Part shown: positions 8,358 through 17,310 of the stretch, one piece after another
Layout: each line of letters starts with the position of its first letter
How positions within the stretch are numbered: position 1 is the first letter of the stretch
The notes under the pieces: model-generated
What the model saw: the letters and a program-made list of their open reading frames with translations, nothing else
The model's database searches: none
Told to the model about the DNA's origin: nothing
Source of the DNA: Roseiarcus sp963784805
GTDB taxonomy: Bacteria; Pseudomonadota; Alphaproteobacteria; Rhizobiales; Beijerinckiaceae
DNA: 64,000 nucleotides
Direction: 5' to 3'
NCBI GenBank assembly: GCA_963784805.1
Contig: CAWASR010000028.1
Coordinates: 310,001 to 374,000, forward strand
Program-made: the position numbers and the translations under genes

Positions 8358-9071
8358 ATGACAAGCGAAGCGGAGCAGAAGCGGCTCGATGACATAGCCG
8401 CAGTGTCCAAGTACGCCTTTGGGGCAAATCTTCATACTATCCAATACTCATTTGAAGTCTTCAAACGTTTCATTCGCCCGGGGCCTATTCTGGAAATGGG
8501 TCCGGCCGAGGGATTCATGACCGACTTGCTGGCGCAGCTTGGCGAGCCGATGACCGTCGTGGAAGGTGCTGCGCCATTCTGCGCTTCCCTCAAGGAGCGC
8601 CACCCTCAAATCGAGGTCGTCAATAGGCTTTTCGAGGATTATGCCCCTGCGCGGAAATTCGAAAGCATTGTTCTTGGCCATGTGCTCGAACACGTCGAAG
8701 ACCCCGCCGACATCTTGGCCCATGCGCGTGAGTGGCTGACTGACACCGGCCGAGTTCTCGCCGCAGTGCCGAACGCGCGCTCACTTCATCGCCAGGCCGC
8801 GGTGATTCTGGGAATGCTGTCGTTCGAAGAGCAGCTCAACGAGTCCGACATTCACCACGGACACCGACGAGTGTACACGCCAGAGACTTACCGTCGTGAC
8901 TTTATAAAGGCGGGCCTTAACATCGAAATATTCGGGGGCTATTGGCTGAAGCCGTTGTCGAACAGCCAAATCGAGCGCGATTGGGACGAAAAGTTGCTGC
9001 GCGGCTTCATGATCCTCGGCGAGCGCTACCCGGACATCGCCGGGGAAATGTACATCGTGGCAAAACGCTGA
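8358..9071 (+). CDS. Class I SAM-dependent methyltransferase
   Basis: About 237 residues; ATG at 8358 is preferred over the adjoining TTG at 8355, with GGAGCGGAGC just upstream. Motif I is ILEMGPAEGF (residues 44-52 region), the acidic loop ends VVEG, and motif IV is VLGHVLEHVEDPADIL. The family is Methyltransf_11/23-like, commonly found in O-antigen and exopolysaccharide clusters, where it methylates a sugar or glycan end. The next methyltransferase gene follows at once, so the two are probably cotranscribed. Substrate is unknown. Confidence 0.85.
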   Translation: MTSEAEQKRLDDIAAVSKYAFGANLHTIQYSFEVFKRFIRPGPILEMGPAEGFMTDLLAQLGEPMTVVEGAAPFCASLKERHPQIEVVNRLFEDYAPARKFESIVLGHVLEHVEDPADILAHAREWLTDTGRVLAAVPNARSLHRQAAVILGMLSFEEQLNESDIHHGHRRVYTPETYRRDFIKAGLNIEIFGGYWLKPLSNSQIERDWDEKLLRGFMILGERYPDIAGEMYIVAKR

Positions 9072-9093
9072 GGCTTTTTTGGGGGGCCGGCGG

Positions 9094-10374
9094 GTGTCGT
9101 CGAGCGAAGAGCGAGTCCGGGGCGAGGAAGACGGCCGCACGGTCGCAAGTTCCCTGCCGTCCTGGAACAGCGGACGATTCGATATCGCCATCGACGCGGC
9201 TCTGTTTGAGCAACTCAACGAGGAAATGGCGCAGCAGAAGGAAACAAAGCGTCCGGCAAAATGGTGGGAGCTGCCGGAATCCTATCGGGCGGGCACTATG
9301 GAAGGCATGCTCGACCCTTGGTGCGGCAACGTCGGCCAGCTTCCGCTCGGCGACGCCGAACTTGTCGCGTCCGTATCCGGCTCAAAGGAACTGCTTCCCC
9401 GGACCTGGGAATTTTGCAACCAGATCGATCATCGCGGATTGTTGCAAGGGGTTTCATTGGAAGCCCTGGGCGCGTTGAATTGGCGAGTCGTGGACCTGTT
9501 CAGCGTCATCGACGCTCTCCTCATTTCCGCGTTCTGTGCGACAAGCAGCGGGCCGCGTGTCTTGGAGATCGGCGGCGGTTTCGGTCGAACAGCCGAGTTT
9601 TTCTCTAGATCGATTTATCCTTCAATGCGCTATGTCAATGTCGACGCCGTTCCCCTGTCCCTGACATATTGTTATCAATATCTCCGATCGTGCTTCCCGG
9701 AGAAAAAGGTGTCGATCGTCACCAGGGACTCTACAATTGATCATGACAGCGATTTCATGGTTGTTCCGACGTGGAACTTATCGAAGCTCGATGGGAGCTC
9801 ATTCGATATTTCAATTAATATTGAAAGCTTCCAGGAAATGAGCCAACCCATTGTCGATTTTTATACCTCGCTGATTGATAGACTCTCGTCGAAAGGTAGT
9901 TACATATACATGATCAATTCGCGAATCTATAAATTCCAGGGTGCGTTCAATTTCCCAGCAAATTGGGACTGTCTGTATCGCCACCAGTCGCCAAATGCGT
10001 GGAGCAAGAACCACCCCACTGAAATATACAGGGTTATCGAGAATAGCGCTGCAGCGCGAGATCGAATACGCCAGGTGATGTTCGATCGGGAGCGGTCTTT
10101 TTTTGCGATCGCCGATGCCGAGCGCGAAGCAGAGGAGGCCGCGGAGCGGGCTGCACGCGAGGCTGAAGAGCGGACCAAGCGGGCTGCACGCGAGGCCACA
10201 GAGCGAACCGCTGTAGAGTTAGAGCTGAGGATGGCGGCGGAGCAAAAGGCGTTAGCTGCGCGCGTTGCTAAGGAAGCTGCCGAAGAGTCCGCGCGAAGCT
10301 TGCGTACGGCTCTGATCGCTGTAGCCGGGGTGGCAATCCTTGTTGTTGTTGCCGTGGTGGCTTGGGCCCGATAA
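9094..10374 (+). CDS. Putative sugar O-methyltransferase with C-terminal coiled coil and membrane anchor
   Basis: GTG at 9094 is taken as start; TTG at 9079 is an alternative. The N-terminal two thirds match the 'putative sugar O-methyltransferase' family: KWWELPESYRAG near residue 50, SAM-binding VLEIGGGFGRTAEFF near residue 156, and a late INIESFQEMSQPIVDFY plus SYIYMINSRIYKF segment. Residues about 339-404 are an Ala/Glu/Arg-rich coiled coil (repeats of REAEERTKRAAREA type). The last 20 or so residues form one hydrophobic helix (IAVAGVAILVVVAVVAW), a likely tail anchor. The coiled-coil and anchor extension is unusual for this family and could tether the enzyme to the inner membrane near the glycan assembly machinery. 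Confidence 0.75.
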   Translation: MSSSEERVRGEEDGRTVASSLPSWNSGRFDIAIDAALFEQLNEEMAQQKETKRPAKWWELPESYRAGTMEGMLDPWCGNVGQLPLGDAELVASVSGSKELLPRTWEFCNQIDHRGLLQGVSLEALGALNWRVVDLFSVIDALLISAFCATSSGPRVLEIGGGFGRTAEFFSRSIYPSMRYVNVDAVPLSLTYCYQYLRSCFPEKKVSIVTRDSTIDHDSDFMVVPTWNLSKLDGSSFDISINIESFQEMSQPIVDFYTSLIDRLSSKGSYIYMINSRIYKFQGAFNFPANWDCLYRHQSPNAWSKNHPTEIYRVIENSAAARDRIRQVMFDRERSFFAIADAEREAEEAAERAAREAEERTKRAAREATERTAVELELRMAAEQKALAARVAKEAAEESARSLRTALIAVAGVAILVVVAVVAWAR

Positions 10375-10410
10375 GCGCAATTTGATTCATCGCCGACCGC
10401 GCTACCGCGG

Positions 10411-10851
10411 TTACGACGCGCCGCAATGGTCGGCGCGGCCGTCAGGCGGCGCCTCAATGATTTCGATGACATTCAGGTTCGGGGCGACGAGAAACGCGAT
10501 TTGCCGTCCTTCGAATGCGACAGCCGGGACAGGGCCGGTGACGAGTTTGAAATTCGCGGCGCGAAGAGTTGCGATCGTTTCCTCGAAAGCGGGCGCCTCG
10601 TAGGCCTGGTGATAGATTTTGGCGCCGCTTCGAATGATTGCGCTGATCGGCGAGTCGGCGGAACGAGGGGCGAGCAATTCAAGCCGCGGCCCTGGCCCGA
10701 TCAGGAAACGCCCTCGAACTTTCTGCGTCGGATCCTCGAAGGTCGGAGCTTCAATTCTATAGCCAAGACCGAGCCATGCGCCCGCCTCGCGATCGAGATC
10801 GGCGCAGGCGAGGCCGAGATGATGAAATACGCAATTCAAGCGATAGAGCAT
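10411..10851 (-). CDS. VOC/glyoxalase-fold protein
   Basis: 146 residues from ATG at 10851, which shares one base with the stop of the GNAT gene (TGATG), so translation is probably coupled. It has the two half-barrel pattern of vicinal-oxygen-chelate proteins: FHHLGLACADLD opens the first module (a metal-binding His is typical there), GPGPRLELLAP ends it, and NLNVIEII closes the second. Relatives include methylmalonyl-CoA epimerase and glyoxalase. As the last gene of an FkbH-ACP-GNAT operon it may act on an acyl intermediate, but the reaction is not known. Confidence 0.75.
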   Translation of the reverse strand: MLYRLNCVFHHLGLACADLDREAGAWLGLGYRIEAPTFEDPTQKVRGRFLIGPGPRLELLAPRSADSPISAIIRSGAKIYHQAYEAPAFEETIATLRAANFKLVTGPVPAVAFEGRQIAFLVAPNLNVIEIIEAPPDGRADHCGAS

Positions 10852-11441
10852 CAGGAGTCCGCGCCTGGGGTCGTGGAAGCAAACCGCTGGGCGATACGAT
10901 CGAGGTTCGGCCGGACCGATTCCCAAGTCTTTCTGTCCAGGTAGTGCTCCACGCTGTCGAATGTGCATCCCGCGATCTGGACGTGTTTCTCCAACAGTCC
11001 GCGCCGGGGAACTCCGGTGGAATCGTGGAACGACACGACCCGTTTATTTTCCGCCACAGTCCGACAAAATACCGCCCGCAAGGCGAGGGCTTCGAAGGCC
11101 GCGCGGTAGATCAGCAGCGCGGACTCGACCGCGGCCAATGACCCGGGTCGAACGATCCATCGTCCCCATTCCGCGACGCGGGTCTCCGGCTCGTAGTCGT
11201 AAATTCCTATGGCGCCGTCCCGCTCGTTGGTCCTTCGGTCAACGATGATAAAGTACCAGTCACCCGGACGCTCGAAGTAGCGTTCTATCCAGGCGACTTG
11301 ATCTTCAATACGGTTAGAGGTCGAATTGATGTAAGCGTTCAGCTCCGGGTTACATCGCAGGCCAGTTATGAAGGCGGCGTCACCTGTGTCCACTGGCCTC
11401 AACATATAACGGTGACCGTTAATCGTAAGTTCATGTCGCAT
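10851..11441 (-). CDS. GNAT-family N-acetyltransferase
   Basis: About 196 residues from ATG 11441, which overlaps the ACP stop by 11 bp; an upstream start at 11477 is possible. The fold is GNAT: LRPVDTGDAAFITGLRCNP at the start, DGAIGIYDYEPETRVAEWGRWIV as the core strands, then an acyl-CoA binding helix (about ESALLIYRAAFEALALRAVF) and VFCRTVAENKRVVSFHDSTG, a pattern shared with PseH-like sugar acetyltransferases. In this operon it is a candidate for moving an acyl group from the ACP or from CoA to an amino sugar made by the aminotransferase. That role is inferred from context. Confidence 0.82.
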   Translation of the reverse strand: MRHELTINGHRYMLRPVDTGDAAFITGLRCNPELNAYINSTSNRIEDQVAWIERYFERPGDWYFIIVDRRTNERDGAIGIYDYEPETRVAEWGRWIVRPGSLAAVESALLIYRAAFEALALRAVFCRTVAENKRVVSFHDSTGVPRRGLLEKHVQIAGCTFDSVEHYLDRKTWESVRPNLDRIAQRFASTTPGADS

Positions 11442-11673
11442 GTTTGGCGAGAATCCTGCTCTTGATATCTTCAACACATGAAATATTCGCTATTTCGTCC
11501 TCAGAGAAGCGAATATTAAGCGCCGACTCGAGCAAGAGGATGATTTCTATGTGCTTCAGTGAATTCCAGCGCTCGTGGTTGGCTCTGGAAAGGTTCTCGC
11601 CCGGACGCACATTGGATTGCAAAGCGGAGGATATGACTTCGCTGATCATCGAATCGAGTTCTTCTTCGGTCAT
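11431..11673 (-). CDS. Acyl carrier protein
   Basis: An 80-residue four-helix carrier protein. The phosphopantetheine attachment serine is S38 in WNSLKHIEII; the usual DSL is NSL here, which is common in stand-alone ACPs of polysaccharide and secondary-metabolite loci. It sits directly after the FkbH-like gene: the FkbH C-terminal frame ends at 11674 and this ATG is the next codon. It is likely the carrier loaded by the FkbH protein. It is clearly not the housekeeping fatty-acid AcpP, which has a DSLDTVEL-type motif. Confidence 0.9.
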   Translation of the reverse strand: MTEEELDSMISEVISSALQSNVRPGENLSRANHERWNSLKHIEIILLLESALNIRFSEDEIANISCVEDIKSRILAKHAT

Positions 11674-13345
11674 TCATTTTATCCAGGTGATTTGGACAGG
11701 AGCGCTCTTTACGAAACGTTCGACTCGATCAGCGTCCCACGGCAGGTCGACGACGCCGTTCGAGTCGCCAATATTAAAGCCGGTATAAGATTTCAGCCAG
11801 CGGCGCGCAGGTTGGTTCCTCGGTCCGACGGCATGCACGAAACGCACCGAGTTCGACGTCGAGCCTTTCAGCAACCTGTGCGACCGCTTCGGTGACGATG
11901 ATATCTTCAAGCATACGACCCATGGCGCGGCACGAAATGCAAAGCTCCTCGACGACGAGGGCCTTGCCCTCGCGCCGGGCAAAAAGCGCAGCGACCGACC
12001 CCGAATCGGTGAGCCGATCGGCCAGTCGAACGTGAACCACGTGGCGGTCGGCGGCGTCGATATATTCGCCGATCTGAAGCTCGTCCAGCCGAGCCAGGGC
12101 AAGGTTGAACTGGTTGGTCTTCGCGCAGATATCGCGAAGGCGGCCAAGGTCCTGACGCGAGTCCAGCGCGCAAGTGAGCTTTACGTCAAGAGATTTCAGG
12201 TACTCGAGCGGACTCAGGGCCTCCGCGAGGTTTTCGCGCATTGCGTTGGCGGCAAGATCACCGGCGCGCAGCGCATCCGTTTCAGAGAGTTCGGAAGGCC
12301 AGAGTGCAGGGAAGTTACGGAGGGCCGCAACGGTGTTGGCTGGAGAAAAACCGGCGAAGAGAAGCCGGGTGGTCGGCAGCTGGCCGGAAACGGCCGCTAT
12401 CTCTCCGGGGTTGTCGTCGATAAAGAGGAACGCGTCCGTCCCTATTCTGAGCTCCTGCGCCGCCTGCCGGATTGCGCGCGCCTTGTCGCCCCAGGAAACC
12501 TGCCAACTCGAAATATGATGTGACTTGAGGGGAAAATCGGAACGGGACCTGAACAGCTCGTCGACGTCCTCGCGCTCGTTGCGGGACACGACCGCAAGCA
12601 GGATGCCCTGTTTGGACAACGCGCACAGCGATTCCTGCAGGCTCCGATGCTCTTTGGTGAGAACGATTCCTGAAGGCCCGTCTTCTCCCAGGACGCCCGA
12701 ATACAGCGTGTGATCGAGATCGAGAGCGATCGCCTTGATGCGCGGAAGGAATATATTCGGAAGAAGCTGGAGGCCCAGGACCCGCGCGCTTTCCAGACAG
12801 GCGGCGTCCGAAAGGCGGGTTCCCGTCAAGCCGGAGCGGCGATCATCATAAAAGGCCGGGCCCAGCTTCTCTGCGATCGCTGCAAGGTCGAGAATTGCTG
12901 TCGACGGGGTCGCCTTTGACCAGTTCGCAAGCGCATCGTTGATTCTCCTGGCGCGCGCCGACTGTCCGGGATCATTGGCGACGATGATCGGCGCGCGGCT
13001 GCCGGCCCGAAGCGCCTTGAGCCGGCCAATGAGCCACCCTGCGACAGACTCGTGGTCGAGCTGCGTATATCGTTCAAAATCGAGCCAGACGATCTCAACT
13101 TGCGCGTCGCCCGGCGAAAAGGCGAGGGAATCGTCGTAATCGCCGATGCATACCATAGTATTAGTGGCGCTTAACACGAGAAATGAAGGTAATACACTGG
13201 AAATTTGCTCAAAACCATGATTCCGAGACACGCGAATTACATATTTATCGCCATTAGGACGACTTTTTAATTTCGTTAAATCAAATCGATTAAGTTGATC
13301 CGCAAATATATACTTCTGATAGTCGAGGCGACTAAGGTCAATCAT
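11674..13345 (-). pseudogene. FkbH-like HAD-IIIC protein, frameshifted near its 3' end
   Basis: Translation from ATG 13345 (overlapping the aminotransferase stop as ATGA) gives the FkbH layout: an N-terminal domain of about 190 residues, then a HAD domain with the DxDxT nucleophile motif in AIALDLDHTLYSGVLGED, LAVVSRNE and FLFIDDNPGE, then a GNAT-like C-terminal domain (NQFNLALARLDE and RLTDSGSVAALFAR). FkbH proteins dephosphorylate 1,3-bisphosphoglycerate and load glyceryl on an ACP. The open frame stops at 11774, but the expected ending (VHAVGPRNQPARRWLKSYTGF) is in another frame that ends at 11674, exactly before the ACP start. A single-base indel between about 11838 and 11856 explains this. 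With the shift the protein still has 523 residues and might keep HAD activity. Confidence 0.85.
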
Positions 13346-14511
13346 GCGACTTTTGCCTTCATTCCTCTCGCCCTGATTGCCGTTGCAACGATCTCGGAGG
13401 CGTTGGTCGGCATCTGTGTCCACATTGGGAGCGAGATCATCTCTTCCGCAAGCCTTTCGGCGACCGGAAACATTCCGTGTTTGAATCCCAACCCGGAAAA
13501 AGCCCGCTGGAGGTGGCAGGGGACGGGATAATGTATCAACGTCGATATCCCCTGCGCTATCAGGGACTTGATGATCCGGTCGCGATCACGAATACGAACC
13601 ACGTAGAGATGGTAGACGTGCTCCGCCCGTGGCGAAACCCACGGTGAAACCAGGCCCGCTAGGCCAGCGAGAGATTTCCGGTAAGAGTCTGCAAGCGTTC
13701 TCCGCTTTTTGTTCCATCCATCGAGGACCGCAAGGCGTGCGCGAAGGAAAGCGGCCTGGAGTTCGTCGAGGCGCGAGTTTACGCCGGTCTCGATGTGGGT
13801 GTACTTTTCGCGGGAGCCATAATTTCGCAAAACCTTCAACTTTTCCGCCAGGGCTGAATCCGACGTGACTACCGCGCCGGCATCTCCGAGTGCGCCGAGA
13901 TTCTTGGTCGGGTAGAAGCTGAAGGCCGTGGCGTGAGCCAGCGACCCGGTTCGGCGGCCTCGGTATCGCGCTCCATGCGCCTGCGCGGCGTCCTCCAGGA
14001 CGAACAATCCGTTCCGCTCGGCTAGGCCAAGGATGGGATCCATGTCGACGGGATCCCCGTAAAGCGAGACGGGAATGATCGCCGCGGTTCTGGGCGTGAT
14101 CGCCGCCTCCGCCACTCGCGCGTTCATCGTGAAAGTTGCGTCGTCGACTTCGACGGGAACAGGCCGAGCGCCAACCATCGACACGGCCAGCCAGGTTGCG
14201 ATGAAGGTATGCGAGAGGACGATGACTTCGTCTCCGGCCCCGATCCCCTTGGCTCGCAACGCGAGCGCCAGGGCGTCGAGCCCATTGCCGACGCCGATAC
14301 AATCCAAAGTCTCACAGAAGGCGGCGAACTCGGACTCGAAAGCCTCGAGCTCCGGACCCAATATTACCCAGCCGCTTCCCATGACCCTGCGGTACGCGGA
14401 ACCGAGCGCATCGTTCAGCTCCTCGTTCGCGGCAGTAAGATCGAAAAACTTCACTTCAACCTCGCGCCATTTTTCTAAACTCTTTGCCCGGGCGCATGTA
14501 ACCCAAGTCAA
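13342..14511 (-). CDS. DegT/DnrJ/EryC1/StrS family sugar aminotransferase
   Basis: Up to 389 residues; homology begins near VKFFDL, so the true start may be a GTG at 14460 or 14454. Landmarks are GNGLDALALAL, VLEDAAQAHGARY and the PLP lysine in SFYPTKNLGALGDAG. It belongs to the FdtB/QdtB-like amino-sugar branch and is a paralogue of the gene at 415-1533, sharing most motifs. First gene of the minus-strand operon with FkbH, ACP, GNAT and VOC. It presumably supplies the amino sugar to be acylated. Confidence 0.9.
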   Translation of the reverse strand: MTWVTCARAKSLEKWREVEVKFFDLTAANEELNDALGSAYRRVMGSGWVILGPELEAFESEFAAFCETLDCIGVGNGLDALALALRAKGIGAGDEVIVLSHTFIATWLAVSMVGARPVPVEVDDATFTMNARVAEAAITPRTAAIIPVSLYGDPVDMDPILGLAERNGLFVLEDAAQAHGARYRGRRTGSLAHATAFSFYPTKNLGALGDAGAVVTSDSALAEKLKVLRNYGSREKYTHIETGVNSRLDELQAAFLRARLAVLDGWNKKRRTLADSYRKSLAGLAGLVSPWVSPRAEHVYHLYVVRIRDRDRIIKSLIAQGISTLIHYPVPCHLQRAFSGLGFKHGMFPVAERLAEEMISLPMWTQMPTNASEIVATAIRARGMKAKVA

Positions 14512-14964
14512 TATGACGGTTTAAACGGGCAGCCGGCCCCTCGGTTAATCAACATAAACCGATCGGACTTGAGATGCGGCCATGGATATCAGACCTTCCC
14601 GCAATTGCAACAAGCAGCTGGTGCGAGCGAAGGCAAGGCCGCACGCGGTCGTACCTCCGTTACGGAGTCAGATGAGGATCTTGTCGGCCAACCGATCGAC
14701 CGCGCTCATCGGAGCCGCCCGGCGCGGCAGAGTTCGCATGCGTCACGCGGTTGAAAGCAGGAGGCGGGCGCGCTCTCACGGTGTCAAATTCGAAAGTACT
14801 CGCGGCAAATGGGCCTCCGGCGTTTCCGGCTTGTCAAAGAGATCAATCCGGCTCAGATTTTCCGCCCTGCTGGCGTTCATCGGGCGGTCGGCTCAGGAGT
14901 ATCGAGACGCTATGACCAATTCGCCCCCAATTTCCCGACTACGAGTCCTAGCGCGAGATAAGAC
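14512..14964. other. Divergent intergenic region, no gene recognised
   Basis: 453 bp between the start of the minus-strand aminotransferase operon and the plus-strand sulfotransferase. It must hold promoters for both directions. The open frames here encode Arg-rich sequences without recognisable motifs. No RNA gene was identified. Confidence 0.6.
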
Positions 14965-15759
14965 ATGAGTACCCAACGTTTTGTAATTCTTTCTATCGCA
15001 AGAAGCGGTACCAACTATTTTTCATCAAAGATCGCTTTTTTGCCTGGCGTTTTGTTTGCTTGGGAACCTTTCAACAACGTCCTTGACCGCTGGTTTGATG
15101 AAACTGACCTATTCAACGGACTGCCGAGCGTCACGCAGAATGCGCTTCGAAACGTCAGACTAAGGGACCTCAACCACGAAAAATTCTACGCATCTACCTT
15201 CTCACCAAGTTCTGGGCTCAGACTGCCCAATGTATCTGCGTTAGGATTTAAAATTTTTCCAAACCATTCGTCTCAACTGTTCTGGAGAATTGCGACAGAG
15301 CCCGAGATGAAAGTGATAGTTCTGGAAAGAGAGAATCGATTCGATACATTCGTATCGCTGATTAGAGCCTATCGCATATGGGCTCCTCTGATTTGGACTG
15401 GTGCCCCTTGGACTGGAACTCCTGAATTCGGGGAAAAGGATCTATTCCATTTCGATCCGATATTCTTTGCGTCATTCGTTCAATCAATTGATTCAATATA
15501 CGAAGCAATTAAGTTAGTGCTAAAACAGAGCAGAACTGAGTATATCGATTTATATTACGATCAATTTACGAATTCTGACAAAGAAGTCGCACGGGCGTGC
15601 GAATTCATCGGTGTAAACTATGTTGATTATGGAAGCATGGTGAAAAAGGAGATCACCCGCAATCCGTACGAGTTATTCCACGATAGCCAACTTGTTGAAC
15701 AGCATATCAAAAGTTATTATCCCCAGTTTTGGCGCCAGACGGTTCGGCAATCTGCTTGA
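14965..15759 (+). CDS. Sulfotransferase-family protein (Stf0-like)
   Basis: 264 residues. The N-terminus FVILSIARSGTNYFSSKI is the PAPS 5'-phosphosulfate-binding loop (SxxRSGTxYF). VIVLERENRFDTFVSLIRA at about residue 112-130 matches the 3'-phosphate-binding motif with its conserved Arg and Ser. The rest follows the P-loop sulfotransferase pattern, with an FIGV motif before a C-terminal helical region. It would transfer sulfate from PAPS to a sugar or lipid, here probably a surface glycan. The DNA is strikingly AT-rich compared with all neighbours, which suggests recent acquisition. Confidence 0.75.
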   Translation: MSTQRFVILSIARSGTNYFSSKIAFLPGVLFAWEPFNNVLDRWFDETDLFNGLPSVTQNALRNVRLRDLNHEKFYASTFSPSSGLRLPNVSALGFKIFPNHSSQLFWRIATEPEMKVIVLERENRFDTFVSLIRAYRIWAPLIWTGAPWTGTPEFGEKDLFHFDPIFFASFVQSIDSIYEAIKLVLKQSRTEYIDLYYDQFTNSDKEVARACEFIGVNYVDYGSMVKKEITRNPYELFHDSQLVEQHIKSYYPQFWRQTVRQSA

Positions 15760-15986
15760 CCATCGCGGACACTGACTCTGTTCGCAAGTATGCAATTGAG
15801 AAGTGTCTCGTCTGGCCTTGCGGTCGGCTTCGTCGTCGAGATTGTGGCAGGCGAATTCGAAGAGGTCGGCGAGTCACGAATCGTTCCAGCCTACGCAGGC
15901 AACTTTGAAAGCAACCGTCGGCGCGATCGCGGCTTCAGATCGGCGGCGTCGATATCTCGTCGAATGAGCCTAAGCACGTCGCCGAA

Positions 15987-16512
15987 CTGACCGCTTTTTC
16001 CATCATAAGCGGCGAACGACCCAGCGTCATTGGGAATCGCGCAACGCATTCTTGCTATCCAGCTCAAAGGATCGCACGTCCAAGTGACGCATCATTTGTC
16101 CCGAGACGAGGTTGACACTCTCATCGGCGCGCCGGATCAGCAAACGCCGCGCGGTCGGCGCGATCGGACGCTCCTGCTTTTCCTGGCGCGCACTGGCGCG
16201 CGCGTTTCGGAAGCCATCGGCGTCAATGCCGGCGACCTTCAACTGAATCGCCCACGATCACAGGTGCCCCTTCGCGGCAAAGGTCGCAAGGAGCGGATTG
16301 TGCCCATCCCGACCAACCTCGTACAAGCATTGAAGTCGCTGATGAATAAGCGAGGCGTCGCGTTCCATGAGACGCGCCCGCTCTTCGTCGGCACGCACGA
16401 GGCACGCCTGACGCGCTTCGGAGCAACGCACATCGTTCGGCGGGCCGTCGCCACGGCCACGCTGACCGTCCCCAACCTGGCGCGCAAACCCATCTCGCCT
16501 CATGTCCTTCCC
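15987..16512 (+). pseudogene. Tyrosine recombinase fragment (catalytic domain, truncated)
   Basis: The open part (from 16030) reads LSRDEVDTLIGAPDQQTPRG, then ARTGARVSEAIGV with the first catalytic Arg, and LRGKGRKERIVPIP with the catalytic Lys. It ends at KPISPHVLP followed by a stop. The HxLRH box, the second Arg, and the nucleophile Tyr are missing because the IS30 left end begins at about 16517. Upstream, an in-frame stop interrupts FPS-stop-AANDPASLGIAQ, so the N-terminal domain is degraded too. The type resembles XerC-like integrases associated with IS91-type elements. Confidence 0.75.
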
Positions 16513-16516
16513 TGAG

Positions 16517-17310
16517 TTCTGAGGCGAAGTGCAACACCCCCCGCCGATTTGATATCGGCAAGGTTGTTCAAGACCTTAAGGAGTGTTGCCATGCGAACCT
16601 ATTCGCATCTGTCGGACGACGAAAGAGACCAAATCGGCATTTTGCGGGCCGCGGGGTGGTCGATCGCAGCCATTGCCCGGGCGCTCGGTCGGGCGAAAAC
16701 CACCATCTCCAGGGAGCTGCAGCGGAACGCGCTCCCCTCGAGCGGGTATTCGCCGCTTCACGCCGCCGGAGCCTATCAATTGCGCAGGCGGCGTGAAGCG
16801 ATCCTCGAACGAGAGAGCGATTTACGGACGTTCGTGCGTGATCGGCTGGCCGAGGGATGGACGCCCGAGCAGATCTCCGGTTGGTTGAAATCCAGGAACG
16901 AACCGCGGCTGCGGGCCATCGGCTGCGAGACAATCTACGCCTTCATCTATCGGACGGCACAAAAGGCCGATGCCTTGTGGCGCTATCTGACGCGTCGCCA
17001 CAAACGCCGTCGCCCACGTCGCGCCAGACCCTCGCGCGACGCCATCAAGGATCGTGCTTCGATCCATGGTCGTCCGAAGACCATCGAAAGCCGCGGCCAG
17101 GCCGGCCATTGGGAGGGCGACCTCATCATCTGCAAGCGCACACGCGGCCCGTGCTCGTCTTGCACGAGCGTAAGTCACGGGTGACGCTCGCCGCGCGGCT
17201 CACAGGCAAAACCGCCGCTGAAACCATCTCCGCGATGCTCGCGGTGTTCGGCCGCATCGATCCTCATCTGCGAAGATCCATCACTTTCGACAACGACACC
17301 GCCTTCGCCC
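16517..17310 (+). mobile_element. IS30-family element, right end lost
   Basis: The left inverted repeat TTCTGAGGCGAAGTGCAAC starts at 16517. It pairs with the right repeat of the other copy (5164-5182, read inward TTCTGGAGCGAAGCGCAAC). The element is intact from this end until 17310, where IS256 begins, so the final roughly 270 bp are absent. About 380 bp (16928-17310) are nearly identical to 4510-4890. Confidence 0.85.
16591..17310 (+). pseudogene. IS30-family transposase, frameshifted and 3'-truncated
   Basis: Starts at ATG 16591 with MRTYSHLSDDERDQIGILRA, the IS30 HTH region (IAAIARALGRAKTTISRELQ), and continues into the DDE domain (GHWEGDLIICKR). Near 17140 two extra bases relative to the copy at 4407 throw the frame out (ACACGCGG against ACGCGG), giving a stop at 17182. 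The correct frame resumes as RPVLVLHERKSRVTLAARL and ends at DNDTAFA, where IS256 is joined. The last catalytic Glu is gone. Confidence 0.88.

Noticed and set aside
14582..14968. A 128-codon plus-strand frame before the sulfotransferase
   Set aside because: Very Arg-rich with no family motif, overlaps the sulfotransferase start, and has no convincing ribosome-binding site.
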